Assembly (NCBI GenBank): GCA_938017795.1
Contig: CALIJZ010000079.1
Coordinates: forward strand, 1 to 50,910
Reading direction: 5' to 3'
DNA: 50,910 nucleotides
DNA from: an uncultured Bacteriovoracaceae bacterium
Lineage (GTDB): Bacteria > Bdellovibrionota > Bacteriovoracia > Bacteriovoracales > Bacteriovoracaceae
The translations under genes were made by a program, and so were the position numbers. Positions 26,752-35,944 of the stretch are shown here, piece by piece (the first letter of the stretch is position 1; every line of letters begins with the position of its first letter). The notes under the pieces are model-generated. The model had not been told where the DNA came from. It did no database searches and saw only the letters and a program-made list of their open reading frames with translations.

Positions 26752-27365
26752 AAAATATCCTTTTGAATTTTTTCTAAAATTTGATAGCTATTACTTTTTA
26801 GTTCTTTGAGGCTAAGTGAGTTGTTAATATGGTAATCACAAAGCTTTACCTTTTCTTCTAATGACATTTGCTGAGAAATTATATTTTCAGCAAGTTCTCT
26901 AGAAATTCTATCTCTTTTACATACCCTTTGAATTTGAATTTCTTTATCACAGCTGACAACTAATGATTTATCAACTTTAAGATTTATTTTTTTTTCAAAC
27001 AAAAGAGGGACGTCATAAAAAATCATCTGGGCCTGAGAAGATATTTTACTTGTGAAAATACTTTCCATTTGAGGGTAAATAAATGATTCAATCATTTTTT
27101 TTGTTTCTTGATTGGAGAAAAAAACTTTTCTAAATATTTCAAAATCAATTTCTCTGTTTTCATTTACTACTTCTGGTAAATTTACTTGCAACCAATCGAT
27201 AGTAGAGCTTTTTTGGTAAATCTCTTTAACGATAGCATCAGCATCAATTACGAGTTGTTTTTTTTCAAAAAAGAAGTTAGCAACACTACTTTTTCCAGTG
27301 CCTATTCCCCCTGTTATGCCCACAATGGGTATATGACAAGAGTACAATCTATTTTCTTTCTTCAT
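26748..27365 (-). CDS. coaE: Dephospho-CoA kinase
   Basis: A 205-residue P-loop kinase catalysing the last step of coenzyme A synthesis (dephospho-CoA plus ATP to CoA). GITGGIGTGKSS (P-loop at 19-27), DADAIVKEIY, the lid region CDKEIQIQRVCKRD and the segment FYDVPLLFEKK fit the family. It starts within the end of mazG (17-bp overlap) and overlaps the aldehyde dehydrogenase start. Confidence 0.95.
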   Translation of the reverse strand: MKKENRLYSCHIPIVGITGGIGTGKSSVANFFFEKKQLVIDADAIVKEIYQKSSTIDWLQVNLPEVVNENREIDFEIFRKVFFSNQETKKMIESFIYPQMESIFTSKISSQAQMIFYDVPLLFEKKINLKVDKSLVVSCDKEIQIQRVCKRDRISRELAENIISQQMSLEEKVKLCDYHINNSLSLKELKSNSYQILEKIQKDIL

Positions 27366-28116
27366 TTTTAACTCTTTTCCAAAGTAGCTCTTTTTCAGAC
27401 ATATTGAGATCTAAAAACTCTTTATCACTTAACTCATCCATTCTACTAAAGCGTCTATAAAACTTATAGTTAGCTTTATTTAAATTAATTTCAGGATTAT
27501 ATCCCAAGTGTCTTGCAACTTGGGCTGCACTAAATAAAACATCTCCCATTTCTTCTTCTATTTCATCACTCTTGCTTGCTATGGCTTCTTTTAATTCTTT
27601 GATTTCAGATTCTAGCTGTGTGATGACTTCCTCAATGCTAGTCCAATCAAACTTTAATTCATTTGTCTTTTTTCCAATCTTATAAGCTGCAACAAGGGAT
27701 GGGTTATTTAGATACTTCTTTTTTAAAAGTGAATGATCAGTTTTTCCTTCTGCTTTTTTTATCTTCTCCCAATTCTCATGAAGTTCATCCATAGAGAGAT
27801 TATTATTTCCTTCGAAAACATGTGGATGTCTTCGAATCATCTTCTCATTTAAGTTTTTACATACTTCCTCAATAGAGAATTTCTTTTTTTCATTGGCCAA
27901 TTGAGAATGAAGTAAAATTTGCAATAAAACATCTCCTAATTCTTCTTTGGTCTCCTCAAAATCACTTTTTAATAATGAGTTTAGCAATTCATAAGACTCC
28001 TCGATAAGATAGGGAGTTAGGCTATGGTGGTCTTGTGCTAAATCCCAAGGACATCCAGAGGTTGGATCTCGTAAGGCTTTTATTGTTTGAACTAATTCAT
28101 CAAAATAATGACCCAT
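27349..28116 (-). CDS. mazG: Nucleoside triphosphate pyrophosphohydrolase MazG
   Basis: A 255-residue protein with two tandem MazG domains. The first reads GCPWDLAQDHHSLTPYLIEE, then ELGDVLLQILLHSQLA and RRHPHVFEG. The second has EEEMGDVLFSAAQVARHLG with the EExxD metal site. It hydrolyses NTPs to NMP plus pyrophosphate, cleaning the pool of abnormal nucleotides and modulating stringent-response signals. It has a good ribosome site (AGGAATAG) and is the first gene of its minus-strand operon, divergent from ybeY. Confidence 0.95.
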   Translation of the reverse strand: MGHYFDELVQTIKALRDPTSGCPWDLAQDHHSLTPYLIEESYELLNSLLKSDFEETKEELGDVLLQILLHSQLANEKKKFSIEEVCKNLNEKMIRRHPHVFEGNNNLSMDELHENWEKIKKAEGKTDHSLLKKKYLNNPSLVAAYKIGKKTNELKFDWTSIEEVITQLESEIKELKEAIASKSDEIEEEMGDVLFSAAQVARHLGYNPEINLNKANYKFYRRFSRMDELSDKEFLDLNMSEKELLWKRVKNEERK

Positions 28117-28159
28117 AATTGTCTATTCCTTTTAAACATATTAAGAATAAATCACAGAA

Positions 28160-28639
28160 ATGAAAATTGAAATTAATGACATATATAATCACTTGGATAG
28201 CTTTGATAAAATTGAAGAAATACTTCAATTAATAGTGGATACTGCTTTAAAAACTTATGTTGATCAAATAAATTATACAGTCTCTGTGGAAGTGATTGAT
28301 TCTATATCGATGCAGGCCTTAAACAAGGAACATCGAAATATAGATAAAGATACTGACGTTTTAAGTTTTCCTATCTTTGAAAATTTGCGTGCAGATAAAA
28401 GTGAGATTGAATTTCTCCCAATTGTTGAACTGGGTGATATTTTTATAAGCTGGGATAAAGTCCTTAAACAAGCACAAGAGTTTAAGGTTTCAAACTTTGA
28501 TGAGTTCATTCATCTCTTTATTCATGGGTTTTTACATCTCTTAGGTTTTGATCATGAAATCTCGAAAGAAGAGGAAGATTTAATGAAAAAATGTGAAGAA
28601 ATGCTTCTTAGTGTCGTAAGTAGGCACTTAAGTGCCTGA
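28160..28639 (+). CDS. ybeY: Endoribonuclease YbeY (16S rRNA maturation)
   Basis: A 159-residue metal-dependent RNase. The zinc motif HGFLHLLGFDH (His122, His126, His132) is complete and preceded by the typical RNIDKDTDVLSFPIFE and ELGDIFIS strands. It acts in 3' processing of 16S rRNA and ribosome quality control. It is divergent from mazG (43 bp). A perfect 16-bp palindrome lies over its stop codon. Confidence 0.95.
   Translation: MKIEINDIYNHLDSFDKIEEILQLIVDTALKTYVDQINYTVSVEVIDSISMQALNKEHRNIDKDTDVLSFPIFENLRADKSEIEFLPIVELGDIFISWDKVLKQAQEFKVSNFDEFIHLFIHGFLHLLGFDHEISKEEEDLMKKCEEMLLSVVSRHLSA
28622..28637. repeat. Perfect 16-bp palindrome at the ybeY stop
   Basis: AGGCACTTAAGTGCCT is fully self-complementary and reaches into the ybeY stop codon. 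There is no following T-run, so it is not a classical terminator; it could be a 3'-end stabilising hairpin or a protein-binding site. Confidence 0.5.
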
Positions 28640-28746
28640 AAAGACAAGGTTTTATTATGTCAATTATTTAGGCATTGTGAAAAATTTCTATAGTCAAAAT
28701 ATCACTCCATTCCTAAAGTGATACGATATAAGTAGCGAAAAATATT

Positions 28747-30072
28747 ATGAATAGACTTGTTTTAAGAACATTTTTTATCTTTTGCTTCATGGCTTTAAAT
28801 AGTTATGGAGTTGTTAAGAATCTATATGGTGGCTTTAGTGCCAGACATAATGACTTGTATTCACAAATCAATGACGTTGAAGGAAATAATTATTGGTTCG
28901 ATTTTGATATAAAATATCATTACAAGAAGCCTTTTGTTGATAAAGAAGGTAAGGTCGATTTTTCAATTAGATTCAATGATGCTTCTCACTTTATGTTTTC
29001 AGTAAAAGAGGCCCAATTAACTCATCTTTGGAAAAATCAAGAACTCAGTTATGGGCGCTTATTGGTTGATTGGGTTGAAATTGATAAGATCTGGGGATTA
29101 GGAAAAATAAATAATTTAGAGAACTTTGATTTTTTCAGACCAGGTCAAGAAGGCTTAACGGGTGTAAAGTATGGATATCGTTTTTCTCAATTCTTTAACG
29201 CCGAGGTGTTTGGATCATTTATCTATGTTCCACAATTAAACCCCCCTTTAGGAATTGATAAAGAATCTGGTACTTTAACTCCTAAAAGTCCATGGTCTCA
29301 GAAACCAGTGACTTCAGTCGATCTTGGAGGAGTGGATCATAAAGTAAGTTATAATGTTACATATCCTGATGTCTTAGAAGTGGCCCTGCAACCTAGTTAT
29401 GGATTAAATTTACGATTTTCTCCTATCAATAATATTCATATCAGTGCATTTGTTTTGAGAAAGCCTGAAAACCAACTATCAAATACTGCAAAAGCAGATA
29501 TTAATAACGCTTTATCTGATATTACAGCAAATGTTGAAACTAAGCTTTTTCATCATACTTTATTTGGTGGTCAATTAACTGCTGCTTTGGGAAGTCATTG
29601 GAAACTTTATACTAGTTACCTTGCTAGTATTCCTGGAGAGAAAGCAGATGACTTAACCTTTATTGATAAAAACTTTGGAATTGGTATAACTGTAGAAAAA
29701 TTTAGAGAAGATTATTTAGGTGCAGGTGTTTTATACGAGTCTGGAAGTTTCAAGTCTAGTATTGGATATCTAGCCAGGATAAGTGAGTTTGTTAGAACGA
29801 GTTTACTTGATTCAATTCCTAAGTGGTCCCAAGCTTTAAATGTAGCGATGGATTACAACTTAAAAAATAAATACTTTCTAAATTTTGATTTAAAATACGA
29901 CACGCTCACATATGATAGACTTTATAGTTTGTCAGTAGGTTGGCAACCGATACAACACTTTAGAGTGAATATTGGTGCTGATATTATTGGTTCGCCAAAA
30001 GCGGGAGAAGGTTATTGGGTTAATTTCAGAGAAAATGACTCATATTTCACGGAGTTAAAATATGTTTTTTAA
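28747..30072 (+). CDS. Predicted outer-membrane beta-barrel protein
   Basis: A 441-residue protein with a signal peptide (MNRLVLRTFFIFCFMALNSYG). The rest alternates hydrophobic and polar residues, is rich in Tyr, Phe and Gly, and contains strand-like segments such as GKVDFSIRFNDASHFMFSV, FNAEVFGSFIYVP and FLNFDLKYDTLTYDRLYSL. It ends ELKYVF with a terminal Phe, the usual signal for Bam insertion. No family recognised. Its last 11 nt overlap the start of the large lipoprotein gene, so the two are probably a functional pair. There is no obvious ribosome site at the ATG. Confidence 0.7.
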   Translation: MNRLVLRTFFIFCFMALNSYGVVKNLYGGFSARHNDLYSQINDVEGNNYWFDFDIKYHYKKPFVDKEGKVDFSIRFNDASHFMFSVKEAQLTHLWKNQELSYGRLLVDWVEIDKIWGLGKINNLENFDFFRPGQEGLTGVKYGYRFSQFFNAEVFGSFIYVPQLNPPLGIDKESGTLTPKSPWSQKPVTSVDLGGVDHKVSYNVTYPDVLEVALQPSYGLNLRFSPINNIHISAFVLRKPENQLSNTAKADINNALSDITANVETKLFHHTLFGGQLTAALGSHWKLYTSYLASIPGEKADDLTFIDKNFGIGITVEKFREDYLGAGVLYESGSFKSSIGYLARISEFVRTSLLDSIPKWSQALNVAMDYNLKNKYFLNFDLKYDTLTYDRLYSLSVGWQPIQHFRVNIGADIIGSPKAGEGYWVNFRENDSYFTELKYVF

Positions 30073-32872
30073 AAAAATAGCGACTTTAGTTTTTACGTTC
30101 TTAATTATTTCCTGTGGAGAGAATGGTTTATTTGGAAATATAAATGAGGGGAAAGGTAATCCTCCGGTTTTCAAAGACCAAAACTTAGAGTTTGCAAATT
30201 GTGAGTTAGATCCAGATGAATTTCTTTATATCCTAGAAAAGAATATTTCGACTCAAATCAATTGTCTTTATAATCAATTAAGTCTTTATATGGAAAGCGT
30301 CGAAGCTGCATATCCTGAAGTTTTAAGCGAGAGCCAGAAAAAAAATAGCGAAAAGCCAAATTTTAATATCAGATTTAGTAAGTTGAAGCAGTATATTGAA
30401 AATAAAAGACCAGAGTTTTCTTACCTTGTACCAGAGTTTTTATTTTATTTTGAATTAGTAAACTTTGGTGTTGGAAACACTGAAATTGATGTTTTATATA
30501 AGCATGATCTTGAGTTTTTAAGAGATTTTCTTTTAATGTTTAACAAAGAAATGGTGAGCCTCTCTCAGTATATGGTTGCTTTAGATGATAGTGATTTACC
30601 TTGGACGGTAGATAAACATAGCTTTGTTAAAGAAAAAATTATTAAATCAGCAATGAACTTAGCTTCAAAAGCTAGGAATGCTGCCGGAGAAGATGTTTCA
30701 GTTTTTGCTGTTTTGTCTAGACAAGGTCGAGATGGATCTGGAGTCCCAATCTCCACTGATTTACCCCCCAATAATAATCAAATATCTTTAAAGAAAGTTT
30801 TAACTCAATTTTTAACAATAGATAGAATTGATACTGTTAATAGTATGTTGAAGTTTGATTTTGTTAAAAGAATGTTTCTAGGTGGATCTCCCAAAAACAT
30901 TACTAGAGCTGAATTGAAAACATTGGCAATGAAAAAACTAGTTCCTGGTCTTGAGATGTTTTATGATATTTATCGCTATCAAGACTTTGAAGAGGAAACG
31001 AAAGCAGTAGAATTTAAATATACTGAACTTCAAAAGCATTTAAAGAATTTTGAGACAAAATTACTTTATAAAGGAGATGACCTTACTTCATATTTTTCTC
31101 TCGGTGAAATGTATGACTTCCTAGATGAATGGGGAGAGAGATTTTTTGGATTAGATTTTAAACCTTTCGGTTTAAGAAACTACGAATGGGAGATACTAAA
31201 AATAAAGAATTTATATCTTGGAAACAGGAATAAAGAAATTACTTACTCTGATATGAGAGAAATTTTATCATGGAGTCATAAAATGACGAAGATGGGATTA
31301 GATTTCTCAAAACTTTATGAGGTTAATAAGGAAATAATAAATTCTGGTAAAAAAATTGGTATTTCTAATTCTCTACGAACATCAAGAAATATTGATGATC
31401 CTCGTGGAACAATGTTTACTAACTTTCAAAGAGTATTAGTTAAGTATCGATATTTCAGAGATAAAGATGGAGTTTTACCAAAGTACGGAAATCAATATGT
31501 TCGAAATTTATCTTCACTGATTTTAACTTATCAACTAGAAAGTCTACTTGCACCTATCATAGCAGATTATGAGAAGAGGTTTCCTTGTGCACAAATTATG
31601 CATAAAAACATTGGTGAAAACAACGAAACGTCTTATGTTAGAGAGTCTTTTAGATGTGGTAAGGGCGAAGATTATAATAAGACCTTAAGTGCTATCCAAG
31701 TAGCTATGATTTTAAAAGAATTTATAGGCCCAGTTGAACAGCTAGGAGTTGTATCTAAAGGAGGAGAAGTTGATGCTGCAGGGAATGTTGCTTCTATTGC
31801 AGATCTTTTCTTATTTAGCTCTAATGGAGACGGAGTTTTACAAAAAGAAGAAATTACAGAATTTATATTTAATCTAATGTACTCGATTGAGATTAAATCA
31901 AATGTTGTTAAGATGCTTTCTCCTGTTACTAGTCGTAAAAAAGTTCTTAAAACTTTTACTAAAAAAGCACAAACTTGTGCAGTGGTAGATAATGTTAAAA
32001 AAGGTGATAAGAGATACCCTCAAGATATTCAAGGAGTTGGTAAAAGATATGATCCCACTTGTGTGAGGAATATGTTTTACTCTCTTTTCAGTAATCTATT
32101 TGGTGTTAGAAATAGTCGAGTTGATCATCAATCAAAGTATTTTAATTATTTTATAAAGTTTAAACAATTCCATGATAGTAGCTCTCAAGAAGAAAAATTT
32201 AAACTGATGCTTCTGCTTGAAAAGTATACGAGATCATGTGCTCATGACAATATGCCTTTTTCTGAATCTGATATAATGGCCTTGTATTCAGGTATTATGA
32301 ATATTGAATCAACTTTAGCTAAATTTGATTTTAATAATGATAATATTATAAACATTGCAGAAACAGATGCTACTTATGAACATTTTAAAAATGCCTTATT
32401 AGGTATTGAGCCTTTACTAGGTACAACTATTCCTGCTTACTTTAATCTTCCCAGAAAAGCATTTAATTATATTGTAGATAAAAAGAAGGTACCAAAAGGT
32501 GGTACACCTGCAAAAATTTGGAAGTTAGTTTTTAATGCACCGAAAAAGCCAGCTTATAGAGACACTCTAGCAGCAGTTCTTGTCGCTCTTGCAGGAGAAG
32601 GTGATGTAGCAAAATTCAATGACTATAATTGTTTAAATCATTGTTTTTTAAAAGACGCTGATTTCAAACCACGGAAATATATTTCTCAGTTAAGTACTTG
32701 TAAAAGCAGACTTCCTAAAACAAAGGGTTACTCACAAAAGCTAAATTGTAGTGTATGGTCTAATTACTTCAAGGGTGGAGATGAAATTCCACGAAATGAT
32801 TGTGATATTCCAGTTAAGTATAACTTCAAGAGCTACGATGAAACGGACTTAGACAATTGTAAGTGTGAGTAG
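30062..32872 (+). CDS. Large lipoprotein with EF-hand-like calcium loops
   Basis: A 936-residue lipoprotein (leader MFFKKIATLVFTFLIISC). The body is mainly helical with no recognised domain. Two loops resemble EF-hands: SSNGDGVLQKEE at 586-597, which lacks the first Asp, and DFNNDNIINIAE at 756-767, which has the canonical ligand spacing. A Cys-rich C-terminus (NCLNHCFL, CKSRLPK, NCDIP-like, ending DNCKCE) suggests disulfides outside the cytoplasm. It overlaps the upstream barrel gene by 11 nt, so a barrel/lipoprotein complex at the outer membrane, possibly calcium-dependent, is inferred. Function unknown. Confidence 0.7.
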   Translation: MFFKKIATLVFTFLIISCGENGLFGNINEGKGNPPVFKDQNLEFANCELDPDEFLYILEKNISTQINCLYNQLSLYMESVEAAYPEVLSESQKKNSEKPNFNIRFSKLKQYIENKRPEFSYLVPEFLFYFELVNFGVGNTEIDVLYKHDLEFLRDFLLMFNKEMVSLSQYMVALDDSDLPWTVDKHSFVKEKIIKSAMNLASKARNAAGEDVSVFAVLSRQGRDGSGVPISTDLPPNNNQISLKKVLTQFLTIDRIDTVNSMLKFDFVKRMFLGGSPKNITRAELKTLAMKKLVPGLEMFYDIYRYQDFEEETKAVEFKYTELQKHLKNFETKLLYKGDDLTSYFSLGEMYDFLDEWGERFFGLDFKPFGLRNYEWEILKIKNLYLGNRNKEITYSDMREILSWSHKMTKMGLDFSKLYEVNKEIINSGKKIGISNSLRTSRNIDDPRGTMFTNFQRVLVKYRYFRDKDGVLPKYGNQYVRNLSSLILTYQLESLLAPIIADYEKRFPCAQIMHKNIGENNETSYVRESFRCGKGEDYNKTLSAIQVAMILKEFIGPVEQLGVVSKGGEVDAAGNVASIADLFLFSSNGDGVLQKEEITEFIFNLMYSIEIKSNVVKMLSPVTSRKKVLKTFTKKAQTCAVVDNVKKGDKRYPQDIQGVGKRYDPTCVRNMFYSLFSNLFGVRNSRVDHQSKYFNYFIKFKQFHDSSSQEEKFKLMLLLEKYTRSCAHDNMPFSESDIMALYSGIMNIESTLAKFDFNNDNIINIAETDATYEHFKNALLGIEPLLGTTIPAYFNLPRKAFNYIVDKKKVPKGGTPAKIWKLVFNAPKKPAYRDTLAAVLVALAGEGDVAKFNDYNCLNHCFLKDADFKPRKYISQLSTCKSRLPKTKGYSQKLNCSVWSNYFKGGDEIPRNDCDIPVKYNFKSYDETDLDNCKCE

Positions 32873-32899
32873 TCAAAAGGTCCCTTAAGAGTTAATTCT

Positions 32900-32928
32900 T
32901 TGCAAGAACTAGGATGCTTTGATACTTT
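32900..32928 (+). promoter_or_regulatory. Promoter-like site directly before prfB
   Basis: TTGCAA (32900-32905) and TACTTT (32923-32928) are 17 bp apart. The -10 ends 6 nt before the prfB ATG and there is no Shine-Dalgarno, so a leaderless transcript is plausible. Confidence 0.45.
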
Positions 32929-32934
32929 TGGTAC

Positions 32935-34054
32935 ATGCAAGAAATAAAAGATCAATTTAATGAAAAAATTCACAACCTAGATAGTTTATCTCTTGGCTTA
33001 AGTGAAGTCCGGAGGTCACTTTGATGTTGAACAAAAAAACGAACGTTTAAATGAAATAGCGTCCTTAGAAACAAGTGCTGACTTTTGGAATGATAGTCAA
33101 AAAGCAGCTAAAATCCAAAAAGAAAAATCCTTACTCCAAGAAGTTGTAAACTCATTTCAATCAGTTCAAGACTTATTCGATGAAATTGAAATTTTAGTTG
33201 AATATGGAAAAGAGGGCGATCTTGATTCTTGTAAAGATGCTTGCAAACAAATCGATGCTTTTAAAAAAGAATTTTCTGAAATTGAACAGCGAGCGTATCT
33301 CTCAGGAGATGCTGATACTAATAATGCAATTGTATCAATAAATGCAGGAGCCGGTGGTACAGAATCTTGTGACTGGGCAGGAATGCTCCAAAGAATGATC
33401 ACAAGATGGGCTGAGAAGAAAAAATTTAAAACTCAAATCTTTGATTTCCAATATGGTGATTCCGCAGGAATTAAATCTGTAACCTTTTCTGTTGAAGGTG
33501 CTTTTGCTTATGGTTTTTTAAAATCAGAAATAGGCATTCATAGATTAGTGAGAATTTCACCTTTTGATTCTAATTCAAGGCGACACACTTCCTTTGCTTC
33601 AGTTTTTGTAAGTCCTGAAGTGGATGATGATATTGAGATTGATGTTCCTGATTCGGCCATTAGAATCGATGTTTTTAGAGCCGGAGGAGCTGGTGGTCAG
33701 TCTGTAAATACAACGGATTCAGCAGTAAGAATAACACATATGGAAAGTGGGTTAGTTGTAACTTGTCAGAATGAAAGATCGCAACATCAAAATAAAGCTA
33801 CTGCAATGAAGATTTTAAAATCTCGATTATATGAGAAGGCACTTGAAGAACAAAGGGCAGAACAAAAAATCATAGAAGATTCTAAGAAAGAAATTGGATG
33901 GGGCTCCCAGATAAGGTCTTATGTTTTACACCCTTACAAAATGGTCAAGGATCATAGAACCAACGAAGAAATGGGTTCTGCTGAAAAAGTACTTGATGGT
34001 GAAATTGATAGTTTTATTAAAGCCTATTTAAAATGGGAGAGTATTCGATCATGA
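32935..34054 (+). CDS. prfB: Peptide chain release factor 2, with programmed +1 frameshift
   Basis: The gene starts at ATG 32935 (MQEIKDQFNEKIH), runs 29 codons to an in-frame TGA (33022-33024) and continues in the +1 frame from GAT 33023 to the stop at 34054, about 372 residues in all. RF2 motifs are intact: stop-codon recognition SPF in VRISPFDSNSRRH and the peptidyl-hydrolysis GGQ at about 253-255 (AGGAGGQSVNTTDSAVR). The factor reads UGA and UAA and releases the finished peptide. The stop overlaps the lolC start by ATGA, linking RF2 to lipoprotein-sorting genes. Confidence 0.96.
33011..33024 (+). promoter_or_regulatory. prfB programmed +1 frameshift site
   Basis: An internal Shine-Dalgarno-like GGAGG (33011-33015) lies 3 nt before CTT (33019-33021) and TGA (33022-33024), the same spacing as the classical E. 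coli element. Low RF2 slows termination and favours slippage, giving the known autoregulation. Confidence 0.93.
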
Positions 34055-35244
34055 AACTTTCATTTTGGAAACTTCTCAAAATTACACTGCAAGGTAAAAG
34101 TACAAAGATCTTTTTTCTACTAACAGTATTAAGCCTATCTTTTTCTATGGCCGTTATTCTATGTAACGCCGGTTTGATGGATGGGTATGAACATATTTTA
34201 AAAACTGGTTTAAGAAAAAACACTTCTGACTTGGAAGTTACTAGCTCTTCGGGATTTTTTGAAATAGATAATGAATTCTTAGAGATGATCAGCCAAGACG
34301 CTATTACTAATTACGCTGGAATCATAAGGACGGAAGGGTTTATTGTTAAAGATAGTAAAAGCAAAGGTGTTCTAGTTAATGGAATAGAAACTGAAGAGTT
34401 TTCAAAGATAAATAATCTAGATGTACAGCTTAGTTCAGAAAAAAATACTATTGCTCTTGGATCTGAAATCGCCAAGGAACTAAATGTTTCACCAGGAGAT
34501 TTTATTACTTTAACTTTTACTCGAGGTAATCAAAGTTTTGAAGAATTACCTTATGTTACAGAACTTGAAGTTTCAGATGTAGTGACTCACGGAGTTCATA
34601 GGAAAGATTCACGGCTGGTGTATTTAAAACGTTCCTACTTGGAAGAATTTACAAATTCCAAAGGAATGGTTAATACATGTTTATTAGCGCTGGATGGATT
34701 CACAGACCCACAAATAAAAGATTATATAGACCAAAAGCAAGATAAGTTTTTTGAATTAGGTTTTGAAGCTAGACCTTATTGGAAAAACTTCGCATCTTTA
34801 CTGGAAGCAGTTGAAGTTGAGAAGTTTTCAATTACTGTAATCTTACAATTGATTATCTTAATAGCACTTTTTAATATCGTCGCTTTTATTAATTATAATG
34901 GAATCAAGAAATCTCAAGAGTTTTTTTTACTGAGATCTTTAGGCTTAAGTTTCAAGTCTCTTTATACATTTTGGACATTTTTTATTATTTTTATCTGGGC
35001 CATTTCATGTGTTTTGGCATTATTGATGACACTAGTTTTTGACAAGATTATTCTTAAACTCCCTTTTTTAAAGATTCCAAGCAAGGTATATGAGCTAGAT
35101 CATTTAAGCATACATTTAGGGCTAAACAGCATCCTTACAATCTTTGCTTTAACTTTTTTCTGGTGTTTAGTTTGTATCGGCTATATTGTACTAAGAGAAA
35201 AAAACAAGACGATTTTACAAGGTATAAAAGGACAATATATTTAA
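34051..35244 (+). CDS. Lipoprotein-releasing ABC permease, LolC/LolE type
   Basis: A 397-residue inner-membrane protein. The start is taken at ATG 34051, overlapping the prfB TGA and preceded by GGGAGAG, not the in-frame ATG at 34033 inside prfB. One N-terminal transmembrane helix (FLLTVLSLSFSMAVILC) is followed by a periplasmic MacB_PCD-like domain of about 200 residues and three C-terminal helices (VILQLIILIALFNIVAFI, TFFIIFIWAISCVLALL and the last before VLREKNKT), the FtsX topology. With LolD it extracts mature lipoproteins from the inner membrane. Only one such permease is seen, so the complex may be homodimeric. Confidence 0.85.
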   Translation: MKLSFWKLLKITLQGKSTKIFFLLTVLSLSFSMAVILCNAGLMDGYEHILKTGLRKNTSDLEVTSSSGFFEIDNEFLEMISQDAITNYAGIIRTEGFIVKDSKSKGVLVNGIETEEFSKINNLDVQLSSEKNTIALGSEIAKELNVSPGDFITLTFTRGNQSFEELPYVTELEVSDVVTHGVHRKDSRLVYLKRSYLEEFTNSKGMVNTCLLALDGFTDPQIKDYIDQKQDKFFELGFEARPYWKNFASLLEAVEVEKFSITVILQLIILIALFNIVAFINYNGIKKSQEFFLLRSLGLSFKSLYTFWTFFIIFIWAISCVLALLMTLVFDKIILKLPFLKIPSKVYELDHLSIHLGLNSILTIFALTFFWCLVCIGYIVLREKNKTILQGIKGQYI

Positions 35245-35897
35245 TGATTCTATTAAAAGATATTAAGAAATCTTTTGGAAAAATCGAGGTCTTAAAAGGC
35301 GTAAGTTTTTCTTTAGATGAAGGAGAACATACTGCACTACTTGGTAAGTCTGGATCTGGTAAGTCGACACTTTTGTATTTACTAGGAGGGCTTGATAAAC
35401 AAACAAGTGGAAACCTATTAATAGGAAGTAAGGATCTTAGTAAATTAAATGATGAACAATTAGCACAATTTAGAAATCAAAATATTGGATTTGTTTTTCA
35501 GTTTCATTTTTTATTACCCTCAATTACAAGTTTGGAAAATATCTATCTTCCAATCAAAATTTCTGATAAATCAGTTAAAGAATATAGTGAGCTCATTCAT
35601 ATGCTGGCAAACTACCTCGGAGTAGAACATTGCCTAAATAAATATCCTTATCAATTATCCGGTGGAGAACAACAAAGAGTTAATATAATCAGGGCCTTAA
35701 TTTTAAAGCCTAAAGTGCTGCTATGTGACGAACCTACTGGAAATCTAGATAGAAAAAACTCTGATAAAGTCATTAATTTGTTAAAACAATTATCTTCTGA
35801 GTTTAGATCCACTCTAATCGTGGTAACACATGATCATGTAGTTGCAGACAGTTTCCCAAGGAAAATAACCATTGAAGATGGTCAGGTAATTGGATAA
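35244..35897 (+). CDS. lolD: Lipoprotein-releasing ABC ATPase
   Basis: A 217-residue ATPase. The frame continues 81 nt upstream, but the start at ATG 35244 overlaps the permease stop (TAATG) and gives the natural N-terminus MILLKDIKKSFGKIEVLKGVSF. Walker A GKSGSGKST (34-42), Q-loop FVFQFHFLLPSITSLENI, signature LSGGEQQRVNI and Walker B VLLCDEPTGNLD all match the LolD/MacB group. It powers release of lipoproteins to LolA. The bamA gene follows 47 bp downstream. Confidence 0.92.
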   Translation: MILLKDIKKSFGKIEVLKGVSFSLDEGEHTALLGKSGSGKSTLLYLLGGLDKQTSGNLLIGSKDLSKLNDEQLAQFRNQNIGFVFQFHFLLPSITSLENIYLPIKISDKSVKEYSELIHMLANYLGVEHCLNKYPYQLSGGEQQRVNIIRALILKPKVLLCDEPTGNLDRKNSDKVINLLKQLSSEFRSTLIVVTHDHVVADSFPRKITIEDGQVIG

Positions 35898-35944
35898 AAT
35901 TGGACTGTTGCGAAATTTATTGAGACACAAGCGAAGGTGATTCT

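Noticed and set aside
33002-34054. prfB as a shorter gene starting at 33002
   Set aside because: The apparent start has no ribosome site, and the upstream 29 codons plus the GGAGG-CTT-TGA recoding element explain the true gene.
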